NCBI RefSeq assembly: GCF_037977235.1
Contig: NZ_CP150276.1
Location: 248,001-312,000 of the forward strand
Source: Paenibacillus sp. FSL K6-0276
Lineage (GTDB): Bacteria; Bacillota; Bacilli; Paenibacillales; Paenibacillaceae
Direction of reading: 5' to 3'
Length of the DNA: 64,000 nt
Positions 36,164 to 44,750 of the stretch are shown here, one piece after another; the first letter of the stretch is position 1, and the number at the start of each line of letters is the position of its first letter. The notes below the pieces were generated by a model. It did no database searches, was not told the origin of the DNA, and saw only the letters and a list, made by a program, of their open reading frames with translations. Both the position numbers and the translations under genes were made by a program.

Positions 36164-37549
36164 TTATCGATGAATGATTTCTGTTACTTTCTTCTGAATC
36201 GTCGTCATAACCTCTTCAACCGTCTTATGTCCAGTCTCTACGGGCTGTAATTCATTAATAAACATGTCATTAATTTGCGAGTAGTTAGTGATTAAGTGGT
36301 TGTAGGACTCAAAGCCGTAATTGACAGCGCCCTCGTAGACATTCTTGATATCTTGTGGATCGATACCGTCAAAATGTTTATAGTAGGCTTCCGCAGCTTC
36401 TGTATTGACCGGTGGGTTACCGCCGCTCAGGTCAATGGATTTCTCTTGCACTTCGGTTGTAATCAGGTATTTAATCCATTCAAGAGCTTCCTTCGGATGC
36501 TTGGAGTCTTTCAAGATCAACAGCGGGTCAACATACAGAGTACTCCGTACTTTGTCATTTCCGCCCCATGGTACAGCAGCAACACCGATCTTGAATGGGA
36601 AGTCATTAGCGCCTGCGAGGTTCCATGAGCCTCCGATAGACATACCGATTTTACCTGCAACAAAGGGATCGCCGTTCTGACCGGCTACGCTTTTGCTCCA
36701 CTCGGTGGATGGAGATACTTTATCTTTGAAGACGAGATCGAACAGCTTGTTGTATGCGGCGATTACCTCTGGGGAGTCAAAATAGGTCTCGGATGGCACA
36801 CCGCCATTGGTCCATGTATCCTCTGAATAAGGCTCAGCTCCAAAGTATAACGGCCGCATATCCCGTTCAGACCAGGTAAAGTCTACGCCGTATTGTGTCT
36901 TGGCAATATCGTCGGATACCAGTGTCATCTTTTTGGCATTCTCCACCATTTTGTCATAGGTCCAACTCTTATCTTCATAATCGCTTGTTGGGTAAGACAG
37001 GCTGGCAGCATCAAACATGTCTTTGTTATAAAGCATCAAGGTGACATACATATTAACCGGGATGCCATAGGTATGGTCTTTAACCTTGTAGATGTTCATC
37101 AAATTCTCTGGGATGTTGTAATCCTCTGCCTTGAAACCATCCTCTTTCATAAGGTCGGTCATATCGAGAAGCATACCCTTGTTATAGTATTCTGCGAAGC
37201 CGCCATACCCCCAGTGACTTGTCACATCGGGCGATTTGCCTCCAGCAATTAGCGTTTGTAGCTTGCTATCGAACTGTTCGTAAGGTGCTTTTTCCACTTT
37301 GACTTTAATATTCGGATGTTGTTTCTCGAAATCAGGGATTAACTTTTCGACAAATGTGCGGTCTTCTGAATCAATCGTGTAATGGGTAATCGTTACCGTT
37401 TCCGCTTTGCCTCCGGAATTAGTAGAGCCGCCGTTTTCTTCAGATAGCGTGTTACCTGCTGATTTACCTCCGCTACAGCCTGACAATGCCAGAACAACGA
37501 GCATGGTTGTTGCGAGTAAACACGCAATGGTTTTCCTGTTCTTGTTCAT
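36164..37549 (-). CDS. Sugar ABC transporter substrate-binding lipoprotein
   Basis: The 461-residue protein has a lipoprotein signal with lipobox LSGC (Cys25) followed by a Ser/Gly-rich tether, and a family 1 extracellular solute-binding fold (VTITHYTIDSEDRTFVEKL, then GKIGMSIGGSW typical of CUT1 binding proteins). It captures an oligosaccharide outside the membrane and passes it to the two permeases encoded just upstream. No ATPase gene is in the operon, so a shared MsmX-like ATPase is expected. The order, permeases before binding protein, is the reverse of the common CUT1 arrangement. Confidence 0.92.
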   Translation of the reverse strand: MNKNRKTIACLLATTMLVVLALSGCSGGKSAGNTLSEENGGSTNSGGKAETVTITHYTIDSEDRTFVEKLIPDFEKQHPNIKVKVEKAPYEQFDSKLQTLIAGGKSPDVTSHWGYGGFAEYYNKGMLLDMTDLMKEDGFKAEDYNIPENLMNIYKVKDHTYGIPVNMYVTLMLYNKDMFDAASLSYPTSDYEDKSWTYDKMVENAKKMTLVSDDIAKTQYGVDFTWSERDMRPLYFGAEPYSEDTWTNGGVPSETYFDSPEVIAAYNKLFDLVFKDKVSPSTEWSKSVAGQNGDPFVAGKIGMSIGGSWNLAGANDFPFKIGVAAVPWGGNDKVRSTLYVDPLLILKDSKHPKEALEWIKYLITTEVQEKSIDLSGGNPPVNTEAAEAYYKHFDGIDPQDIKNVYEGAVNYGFESYNHLITNYSQINDMFINELQPVETGHKTVEEVMTTIQKKVTEIIHR

Positions 37550-37601
37550 TAGCTAAACCCTCCATGATTTGAATTATATTTGGCCGCCTAATGGCGGATT
37601 A

Positions 37602-38480
37602 TTACTTGATTCCCGTAAGTACAATACCTTCAACGAACTGCTTCTGAGCTACAGCAAATAGCGTAACGATAGGAACCATAGCTAGTACGGACGCAACCAT
37701 TAGCAGATGCCAAGGCGGAATGCGAAACCGTGAAGAGGTAAGGGAGGACATACCGACTGGAAGTGTGAACTTATCTGACGAGCTTAAGTAAAGCACCGGT
37801 GTGAGTAGATCGTTCCAGTTGTAGATGAAGGCAAAGATGGCCACAGTTGCGAGAGCTGGTTTGGAGAGTGGGAGGGCTATGGTAGCCCACATCCTTATTT
37901 CACCACAGCCGTCAATGCGTCCAGCATCAAACAGCTCTTCAGGCAGGGTGGAAAAGAATTGGCGCAGCAAGAAAATGTTATAGGCTGAGCCGAAGAACGC
38001 AGGCACGATTAGCGGAAAGAAGGTATCAATCCAATTCATCTTAGAAAAGAGTACAAATTGCGGAATCATGATAGCCGGATATGGCAACATCATGGTGCTT
38101 AGCAGCATGATGAACCAAATTTGATTGCCTTTACCTCTGAATCTGGCGAACCCATAGGCGACCAGCGCTGATGATATCAGAGTACCCACAACGCTAAAGC
38201 CGGCGATAATTAGACTGTTCTTGTAAAGTGTACCGAATTGTAGAGTATCAAAGATTTCCGTGTAATTGCTCCACTGCCAACTCTCCGGGAGAAAGGAGGG
38301 AGGGAATTTTAGCATCTCACGCTTCGACTTCAATGAAGTGGAGACCATGAAGAACAACGGGAGTAACATCAGAAATGTTGTAACTACTAAAGTGATAAAG
38401 CTTAAAATCTTAATCGGTTCCATTTTCCGGCGACGTCTTGTATCTTTGGGGCGGTGGCTTAGGGCTCTAACTGTACTCAT
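37602..38480 (-). CDS. Sugar ABC transporter permease, MalG-type
   Basis: A 292-residue permease with six hydrophobic helices and the EAA-loop motif EELFDAGRIDGCGEIRMWAT followed by ALPLSKPA, which docks to the ATPase. GGAGGCG lies seven bases before the ATG. It overlaps the preceding permease gene by 4 bp (ATGA). It belongs to the carbohydrate uptake transporter-1 family. Confidence 0.92.
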   Translation of the reverse strand: MSTVRALSHRPKDTRRRRKMEPIKILSFITLVVTTFLMLLPLFFMVSTSLKSKREMLKFPPSFLPESWQWSNYTEIFDTLQFGTLYKNSLIIAGFSVVGTLISSALVAYGFARFRGKGNQIWFIMLLSTMMLPYPAIMIPQFVLFSKMNWIDTFFPLIVPAFFGSAYNIFLLRQFFSTLPEELFDAGRIDGCGEIRMWATIALPLSKPALATVAIFAFIYNWNDLLTPVLYLSSSDKFTLPVGMSSLTSSRFRIPPWHLLMVASVLAMVPIVTLFAVAQKQFVEGIVLTGIK

Positions 38481-39370
38481 TTGCGTCCGCCTCCTTCGTA
38501 GTGAACATAACGGTTAGATAATTTCATAATAAGTGCCGTGCATAGCATAACTACGATGAGCAACACCCAAGCCAGGGCTGAGGAGTAACCGGCGCGATAT
38601 TCTTTGAAAGCACTGGTGTATAAATTGTAGACATAGAACCAAGTAGAGTAGTTCGGACCACCTTGGGTCATGACAAAAGCTTGGGTAAAGACTTGGAAGG
38701 AATCAATCAGTCCCATAATTAGCTGAAAGAGCAGCACAGGAGAGATCATAGGTAAGGTAATGTTTACAAAAATTCTAAAGCGTCCAGCACCGTCAAGGTT
38801 AGCGGCTTCAATCAGGCTTGCCGGTACGCCTTGCAGACCTGCAAGGAATAGAATCATTCCTGATCCTGCGGTCCAGAAGGTCATGATAATCAGAGCATAC
38901 AGTGCGGTGTCTGGGTTCATCAGCCAAGCCGGTCCATGAATACCAAACCAGGAGAGGATATAATTGAAGAGCCCAATTTGTGGATTGAAGATCCAATACC
39001 ATAGAAGCGACATAGCCACGCCAGATACCATACTTGGGAAATACATTGCAGTTCGGAAGAAGCCGCGAAGCGGGATCGTCTGATGAAGAAGCAGTGCGAA
39101 TCCAAGACCAAGCACAAGCTGGATAGGTACGCCGATAAAGGTGTATCTCAGTGTGACTACTACTGATTTCCAGAACAGTTCGTTGTGAAACATCTCTGTG
39201 TAGTTAGCGAGTCCGATGAACTTGGGCGGGTGGATAATGTCATAATCAGTAAAGCTAAAATAAAGCGATGATAAAATAGGATAAAGGGCGAATACAAGGA
39301 AGCCGAGAATCCAAGGGGAAATGAACAGATACATGTAGAACGTCTGCCGCCTGTTCTCGCGATTGATCAT
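38477..39370 (-). CDS. Sugar ABC transporter permease, MalF-type
   Basis: About 297 residues with six helices and EAA motif EAANLDGAGRFRIFVNITLP. ATG 39370 (MINRENRR) is preferred because GAGAGG lies 10 bases upstream, whereas the frame's upstream start at 39430 runs through the operator region. It is the first gene of the operon and lies directly behind the LacI-type operators. It pairs with the MalG-type permease as a heterodimer. Confidence 0.91.
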   Translation of the reverse strand: MINRENRRQTFYMYLFISPWILGFLVFALYPILSSLYFSFTDYDIIHPPKFIGLANYTEMFHNELFWKSVVVTLRYTFIGVPIQLVLGLGFALLLHQTIPLRGFFRTAMYFPSMVSGVAMSLLWYWIFNPQIGLFNYILSWFGIHGPAWLMNPDTALYALIIMTFWTAGSGMILFLAGLQGVPASLIEAANLDGAGRFRIFVNITLPMISPVLLFQLIMGLIDSFQVFTQAFVMTQGGPNYSTWFYVYNLYTSAFKEYRAGYSSALAWVLLIVVMLCTALIMKLSNRYVHYEGGGRK

Positions 39371-39393
39371 GACACACCAACCTCTCACATTAA

Positions 39394-39415
39394 AAAGTTT
39401 AAGCGCTTTAACTTT
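39394..39415. promoter_or_regulatory. LacI-type operator 1 (leader of the sugar operon)
   Basis: A 22-bp near-palindrome centred on AAGCGCTT, with arms AAAGTT and AACTTT; only two mirrored positions break symmetry. It lies 24 bp upstream of the first permease start. The central CG flanked by A/T arms is typical of LacI-family sites. Confidence 0.75.
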
Positions 39416-39465
39416 AGGACGTACTAACACTACTAATATGCTGGATTACTAGGAATTTAGGAAAG

Positions 39466-39487
39466 AAAGTTTAACCGCTTTAACTTT
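39466..39487. promoter_or_regulatory. LacI-type operator 2 (upstream)
   Basis: The same 22-bp element as operator 1 with a single base change in the centre (AACCGCTT). Centre-to-centre distance to operator 1 is 72 bp, close to seven helical turns, so the sites face the same way and could support looping across the promoter. Confidence 0.75.
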
Positions 39488-39686
39488 CTGATCCACCTGA
39501 TAAGTTTATCATAGAGGATCATCACTAAATAATCAATACTTATTTTTATTTATAAAAGCGCTACCCGTCACTTAATATGACATAAAATCGACTATTTTTT
39601 ATAAAAAGTCGATGAAAATAGAATTTAGATACGGATCGCGTTATGTATTATAACATAATTTTATCGTTCTCGATTGTTATATCCCG

Positions 39687-39695
39687 TGCTATGAT
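39687..39695 (+). promoter_or_regulatory. Extended -10 promoter of the ATP-grasp gene
   Basis: TGCTATGAT is an extended -10 element 39 bases ahead of the GTG start at 39735. No good -35 is present. Confidence 0.45.
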
Positions 39696-39734
39696 TAGGC
39701 TTGGTCATATCTTTTTTAGAATCGAGGAGACTGA

Positions 39735-40532
39735 GTGACGACAAGAACGTACTTGAAAATGATCCAGCATTCCGTGAAATCCTCAGGCATTACCTTTGAA
39801 GAAATCACGCCGAATTTTGTGTATAGAGCGACAGATGGAGCCAAATCCTTTGTGATGGTAGACGCCGAAGTAGGTCTGAACAGCAGTGCCTCAACGATCA
39901 TTGCGATGAGTAAATCTCTAACTTATGACGTCTTGCACAAGAGCGGAATACCTGCCGTTGAACATCTCTATTTGCCACATCCGGATTCCAGATTTAATCG
40001 TTCAAATCCCTACCTATTAGCTGAGCGTTCTTTTTATAAATTCAATGGGCATGTGGTTGTGAAGCAGGACAACGGGGCACAGGGGAATCATGTGTATAAG
40101 GTCAACGAGGTGGAAGATTTACACGAGAAGCTAGATGTATTATTTTCTTTGCAGCTTAATGGGGCGATAGGACCTTATTATGAAGCGGAGATTGAGTATA
40201 GAATCGTAACCTTTAATCATCAGGCGCGTGTATTCCTTGGCAAAAAAAGAGTTCATTCCTGGAAGCACAATTTGATTAACGGGGCTGTTGCTATTGAGGT
40301 TAGCGATCAGGCCAAACGAGTGGCGCTGGCGGAGCTTGCATCCCAGACTTCTAAAACGATGGGCCTTGATTTCTGTTCCGTAGATATCTTAGAGACTAAT
40401 CAAGGCCTCATGGTTATCGAGGTTAATCATAAGGTCATGCTAGATGAATATTGTAAGCAGAATCCAAGCGAAGTGCCAGCTCTATCTGACCTTTATAAGG
40501 AAGTAATTCTCATGCGCTTTGAGAAGCTATAA
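39735..40532 (+). CDS. ATP-grasp ligase-like protein (RimK-type)
   Basis: A 265-residue protein with ATP-grasp features: VVVKQDNGAQGNHVYKV (ATP-binding Lys and Gly loop), EIEYRIVTFNHQARVF (central beta strands), and DFCSVDILETNQGLMVIEVN, where Asp, Glu and Asn coordinate Mg. Such enzymes activate a carboxylate as acyl phosphate and join it to an amine or thiol. The N-terminal pre-ATP domain is short compared with RimK (about 300 residues). GAGGAG precedes the GTG start. Its 3' end overlaps the convergent Mur-ligase gene by 6 bp. Substrate unknown. Confidence 0.75.
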   Translation: MTTRTYLKMIQHSVKSSGITFEEITPNFVYRATDGAKSFVMVDAEVGLNSSASTIIAMSKSLTYDVLHKSGIPAVEHLYLPHPDSRFNRSNPYLLAERSFYKFNGHVVVKQDNGAQGNHVYKVNEVEDLHEKLDVLFSLQLNGAIGPYYEAEIEYRIVTFNHQARVFLGKKRVHSWKHNLINGAVAIEVSDQAKRVALAELASQTSKTMGLDFCSVDILETNQGLMVIEVNHKVMLDEYCKQNPSEVPALSDLYKEVILMRFEKL

Positions 40533-41876
40533 GCCGATATCGAGCAGCGATTGCCCGAATAATCTTTTGGCATTTCCGATAAAGGTTTGCGTACCGACAA
40601 TTACAAAAATCTCGGAAGACGAGCGTGCTTTAATGTGCGTAAGAGCATCCTCCAAGTAGGGGGATTCGGAACTTTTTTCGATAAAACGCTTGGCAACATG
40701 GAGTGCATCTGTAGGAAAAGAAAGATGACTGATATCAGGCCTTGTAACGATTAATTGATCCGATACCGTACTCATGACCTCGATGACCCCTGTGTAATCT
40801 TTATCTTTAGGAACACCGATGATTGAAGTTACAGGTCGACTGCGGTCAGGATTCACTAGTTGAATTAGTTCGGCCAAATAGCTTGCAGATTCTCTATGAA
40901 TAGCTCCGTCAATAATCGTTAATGGATCATGGCAGATCACTTCACAGCGCCCCGGCCATTGCAGTTTTGCAAAGCAATTGAGAACGAGTTCCCTATTCAA
41001 GGGACCACCTGTAATATCCTCACATAGTGCGACTGCCGTGGCTGCATTTAGAGCTTGAAATTGTCCCAATAACGGAATTGTTAAGGAGGGGTAAACCCCT
41101 TGATTTGTCCGAACATCAAAAGTAGTTCCAACGGGTGTTATTGTAATAGAGTCAGCCCAGAACTGCTCCTCATAATACTGCACAGAATTGGAAGTTAGGT
41201 TCGCCTTTATAGTCGCAAGTACGCTCGATTTCTGTTTGCTAATATAGACGTTAATAGCCTTGTTTTTGACGATGCCCAGTTTATGTAGTGTAATACTGTT
41301 CAGGTCAGGTCCCAAATTAGCTACATGTTCTTCCATAATCGGAGTAATGACAGCCCAATCATTCTTCAGGACATTTGTGTCATCAAACCTTCCGCCTCTT
41401 CCGCATTCAATCACATTGAAATTGGTATGATTCTCCTTGAAATACAACGTCGCAATTGCCAGACCCACCCCAACAGGACCTTGATACTCATCAGCGGCAA
41501 GCTGATTTTCAATCGTTTGGAATCCCTCGCGAACTACATTTCCTAATCGTACAAAATCGTCTGTGGGTATAGCCTGCCCATCAATCCGTATTCTTTCGTT
41601 GAAATCCACCAGATGAGGAGAGGTGAATAAGCCCACTTTAAATCCTAGATGACTTAACAAAGAGGAGATAAATCTAGAGGTGGAGCCTTTACCTTTACTG
41701 CCTGTGACTAGTATGTATTGTTGATCTCGATCCGGACTTCTGACTAGATCCAGCAATGCTCTGGTTAATTCCGGTCTTCTAACTTGTTCATCCAAAGTTT
41801 CTGTGATGTTGTTAATGGCTCTTAGATAAGAGCTGTAGATCATATCTTCTACCTGGGATTGTGAAGTGAATTCCAC
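40527..41876 (-). CDS. Mur-ligase-family protein, FolC-like
   Basis: The 449-residue protein has the Mur/FolC P-loop VTGSKGKGSTSRFISSLL, then the FolC-like GLFTSPHLVDFNERIRIDG, ECGRGGRFDDTN (carbamate-lysine/Mg region) and the GPLNRELV-to-WPGRCE central-domain boundary, with a C-terminal Mur ligase domain. FolC adds glutamates to folate, but the folate-binding residues cannot be confirmed, and the cluster context (ATP-grasp, amidohydrolase, membrane protein) suggests a different acceptor. GTG start with GGAGCG upstream; 14 bp after the preceding gene, so they form an operon. A genuine housekeeping folC is expected elsewhere. Confidence 0.8.
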   Translation of the reverse strand: MEFTSQSQVEDMIYSSYLRAINNITETLDEQVRRPELTRALLDLVRSPDRDQQYILVTGSKGKGSTSRFISSLLSHLGFKVGLFTSPHLVDFNERIRIDGQAIPTDDFVRLGNVVREGFQTIENQLAADEYQGPVGVGLAIATLYFKENHTNFNVIECGRGGRFDDTNVLKNDWAVITPIMEEHVANLGPDLNSITLHKLGIVKNKAINVYISKQKSSVLATIKANLTSNSVQYYEEQFWADSITITPVGTTFDVRTNQGVYPSLTIPLLGQFQALNAATAVALCEDITGGPLNRELVLNCFAKLQWPGRCEVICHDPLTIIDGAIHRESASYLAELIQLVNPDRSRPVTSIIGVPKDKDYTGVIEVMSTVSDQLIVTRPDISHLSFPTDALHVAKRFIEKSSESPYLEDALTHIKARSSSEIFVIVGTQTFIGNAKRLFGQSLLDIGL

Positions 41877-41890
41877 GATAATCGCTCCAT

Positions 41891-42937
41891 TTAGTTAATT
41901 TTTGCACGTTCTTCAGATAGTGTTGTATAGATGATTATCGGAAGTAGTACCAGAGAAATAGCAACGGTCAAAGCGATGCTCCAGTTCAAATCCTTATACA
42001 GCTGTACTACTGTAAACAACAAAGCGATTACGGGCAAGACCAGCTTATTTAAGTGTTTTAAGAATAGGGAGTTCATGCTTCTCTTTACGGTAACCGATGT
42101 GCCGATACTAGGGATTTCTAATTCGTTTCGTGACAAAGCGGTGATTCCGATAAATAAGTGGCTGTCGATAAATTTAAGCTGCTCATTCTCCTCATTAAGT
42201 TTGATTAACTGGGCAATGTGCTCAGTGTCTATATCTAAGATGGGGACGGTTATTTGTTTGTTGTTATAGGTAATGACGATTTTATCGGTCTCTTCCATGC
42301 CCAGCAATTTTCTAACATTGGGATGAATTCGGCATAGATTTTGGTGCTCATCAAAAGGGTAGGGATGTCCTACTCTTAGGGTAAGCTCTCTTTTGCCAAT
42401 GAAAAAGTTTCCTAATGCGGTTAAGGGCCGTTTGATTCCCAGATTTATAAGTTTATGTATGCCTGGCGTGGGCTGATGAGGTGTTCTTGCACGGGTAATG
42501 ATCAATTGATCGTTCTCAGCAGAATGGGTCTCAAGCAACAACATGATGTATCTGTTGAAATAAAGGGTATTCGGCTTGGCTGTGTCATCTTCTTTTAAAG
42601 TTAGGTTAACCCGAAAGCCATTCTTAGGATTAATCAGTTCGACATGATTCGAATATTTACGGACGAGCGTTGGACATGCTTTGACATAAGGTTTGGCAAT
42701 CTCGTCCACTTTAGGAATTCCCCGAAGGATTGTGTTGTACTCAGGTTTAGTGATGGTTAATCCTGTAATGGGGCAGTCCCCTAGCTTGTCCTTTGCTCTT
42801 TTGGATAATTGAATACTGCCTCTTGGGATATCACTTTTAGATAAAAGTAAACAACTAACCTGAGCGCCATTCACTGCTGCAAGATCGACAAAGATATGAT
42901 GGACTAAGCCTAAATCGACCAGCTCATCGGGGTTCAT
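41891..42937 (-). CDS. Membrane-anchored beta-barrel-like protein of unknown function
   Basis: This protein has two C-terminal transmembrane helices (LPVIALLFTVVQLYK and the WSIALTVAISLVLLPIIIY region) and a cytosolic part with repeated patterns such as CRIHPNVRKLLGMEETDKIV and SIQLSKRAKDKLG, reminiscent of double-psi beta-barrel domains of VAT-N/AbrB type. No enzyme motif is seen. The start is uncertain: the ATG at 42937 has GGGAAG upstream; a perfect GGGAGG at 43012-43017 is placed 8 bases before an in-frame ATA at 43003; the TTG at 43105 would overlap the previous gene by 101 bp and has no RBS. It may anchor or organise the neighbouring ligase and hydrolase. Confidence 0.65.
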   Translation of the reverse strand: MNPDELVDLGLVHHIFVDLAAVNGAQVSCLLLSKSDIPRGSIQLSKRAKDKLGDCPITGLTITKPEYNTILRGIPKVDEIAKPYVKACPTLVRKYSNHVELINPKNGFRVNLTLKEDDTAKPNTLYFNRYIMLLLETHSAENDQLIITRARTPHQPTPGIHKLINLGIKRPLTALGNFFIGKRELTLRVGHPYPFDEHQNLCRIHPNVRKLLGMEETDKIVITYNNKQITVPILDIDTEHIAQLIKLNEENEQLKFIDSHLFIGITALSRNELEIPSIGTSVTVKRSMNSLFLKHLNKLVLPVIALLFTVVQLYKDLNWSIALTVAISLVLLPIIIYTTLSEERAKIN

Positions 42938-43004
42938 CGTGATTTCTTCCCGGGCGGTATAACTTTGTTTGTCCAATATAGTGAAGGTCTGTTCGATATT
43001 TATG

Positions 43005-43655
43005 TTAGGCGCCTCCCAATTGATTGATGATTTGTTCAAGGGAATGAATGGTTTTTTGGAATAAATCAAATGATTTCGGGTTGCGATAATTTCGATTAAT
43101 TTCAATTTGAATACTTTGAACTAACAATTCTTTGGCGGAATACGAAGTGATCGTTCCGGGATGAGATGCAGAAAAGGTGTGGTTTTGAAGAACATTGGTA
43201 ATACCATTATTGAAAAAGATACGTATGACTTCATTTATATTATTGTCTTGTATGGATGTTCCGTGTAATGTACCTAAATCAATATCGAATTCTCTATCCT
43301 TAGAGGCACCATGCAAGTCTATAACAAAGTTAATTTGATGTTCTTTGACAAGTGTTCCAAGCGCAGCCTTATATTCTCCGCCAAGGATGTAATTAGGGTC
43401 TTCTTTGGAGAAGCTATTGGAATAGATACAGTGGCACTTTGTGAGCTTTTGTAACAGCAGCGCAAGAGAGCCTGTATACATATCCGCAGGTTTTACAGCA
43501 TGTTCTCTATAGTGGTTAATGGCATGCGGAGCAGACACAAGTATAGGAAGTGAGCCTTCTACAATAGAGTAGGAGGGGTCAAGCCCGATATCGCCAAAAT
43601 AATTATTATTAGAGAATTGTAACTCATACTTTTCGATCAGAGATAAGATATGCAA
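43005..43655 (-). CDS. N-formylglutamate-amidohydrolase-like protein
   Basis: The 216-residue protein has the metal and substrate motifs of the FGase (HutG-type) family: LVSAPHAINHYR near residue 40, VIDLHGAS, and SIQIEINRNYR near the C-terminus, giving the His, His and Glu zinc ligands. Known members hydrolyse N-formyl-glutamate or related N-acyl amino acids. No histidine-degradation genes are nearby, and it leads the operon with a membrane protein and a Mur ligase, so it may cleave or trim an amide product of those ligases. The TTG start has AGGTG close by; TATAAT (plus 43683-43688, reverse strand) is a likely -10. Confidence 0.72.
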   Translation of the reverse strand: MHILSLIEKYELQFSNNNYFGDIGLDPSYSIVEGSLPILVSAPHAINHYREHAVKPADMYTGSLALLLQKLTKCHCIYSNSFSKEDPNYILGGEYKAALGTLVKEHQINFVIDLHGASKDREFDIDLGTLHGTSIQDNNINEVIRIFFNNGITNVLQNHTFSASHPGTITSYSAKELLVQSIQIEINRNYRNPKSFDLFQKTIHSLEQIINQLGGA

Positions 43656-43966
43656 TCACCTATTCATAGTTATTTTAAAACTATTATAACGTTTGAAGAT
43701 TTGTAATGGCGAGTTTTTCCAATAAAATGGCTATTTAAATGTGCCCAATGATTAAAATATTCGAAAAAGAGATTCAAAGAAAGAAATAGCTACATATAAA
43801 GATGGGGCTAGTAGTGAAATAAATATACAGAAATAACGGAGCATCCGAACTAAGGTACCAACATCCTTATTCTTTGAATAATCTATTACGGCTTTGGGGA
43901 TGAGCACGCAAAAAAGCCGTCGAGAGAATCTCGACAGCTAGGGTTAGAACTAGATATTTAAGAACT
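43656..43966. other. Intergenic gap with the uridine kinase terminator
   Basis: At 43910-43938 a hairpin (GCCGTCGAGA and its near-inverse TCTCGACAGC) followed on the reverse strand by TTTTTT ends the uridine kinase transcript. A -10 TATAAT for the amidohydrolase operon lies at 43683-43688. I see nothing else in the gap. Confidence 0.65.
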
Positions 43967-44602
43967 TTAGGACATCCAGTCGTTCGTCAGATGCTTTTCG
44001 GTCAATATGGACAGCAACTGGATACCGACCTCATTATGGCCACCTTCAGGGATGATCAAATCGGCGTATTTTTTGGATGGCTCAATAAAAGCTTCATGCA
44101 TCGGTTTAACCGTGCTCAAATATTGATGATGGATCGACTGAATGCTCCGACCGCGTTCCTCGATATCCCGGAGTACCCGGCGGAGGATGCGTACATCAGG
44201 ATCAGCATCAACAAAGACTTTGATGTCAAGCATATCGCGGAGGTTCTCATCGGATAGAACATGGAGTCCCTCGATGATTACAATATTGTTTGGTTTCAGT
44301 TCTACGGTCTCCGTAGTGGAGCGGGCATGAACTGTGAAGTCATACACCGGTGCATATGCGGTCTGATCTTCTCGCAGACATTTAAGATGCTCAATAAGCA
44401 GCTCGTTGTCGAAAGCGAAAGGATGATCATAGTTAATGGATTCACGTTCAGCGAAGCTGAGGTGCGAATGATCCTTATAGTAGTTATCTTGAGATATGAA
44501 AGTTACCTTTCCCGTTCCAAGACGGTCAATGACGGAGCGGGCTACGGTTGTTTTTCCCGAGCCGGTGCCGCCGGCGATACCAATGATGAGCATGTGATTC
44601 AA
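43967..44602 (-). CDS. udk: Uridine kinase
   Basis: A 211-residue P-loop kinase with IAGGTGSGKTTVARS (Walker A), ISQDNYYKDH, NYDHPFAFDNELL, YDFTVHARS and DIEERGRSIQSI, which match uridine/cytidine kinase throughout. It phosphorylates uridine and cytidine to UMP and CMP in pyrimidine salvage. GGGAGGG precedes either TTG 44602 or ATG 44593; the exact start is ambiguous. It is monocistronic with its own terminator. Confidence 0.93.
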   Translation of the reverse strand: MNHMLIIGIAGGTGSGKTTVARSVIDRLGTGKVTFISQDNYYKDHSHLSFAERESINYDHPFAFDNELLIEHLKCLREDQTAYAPVYDFTVHARSTTETVELKPNNIVIIEGLHVLSDENLRDMLDIKVFVDADPDVRILRRVLRDIEERGRSIQSIHHQYLSTVKPMHEAFIEPSKKYADLIIPEGGHNEVGIQLLSILTEKHLTNDWMS

Positions 44603-44750
44603 TAACCCTCCCTAAGATTGCCGTTGCAATTCCAATATTGTAGCACAGCGCTCATGTTTTTTCACCTTAGATCGGGTAAAATCAAGATGGGATTTTTTGA
44701 AATTCGTCTATATTAGGGACAAGGCAAACACGGAAGGGGCAATTCTACCA

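Noticed and set aside
40527..41876. Confident assignment as folylpolyglutamate synthase folC
   Set aside because: The P-loop and SPHL motifs fit FolC, but the neighbours are not folate genes and folate-contact residues could not be verified.
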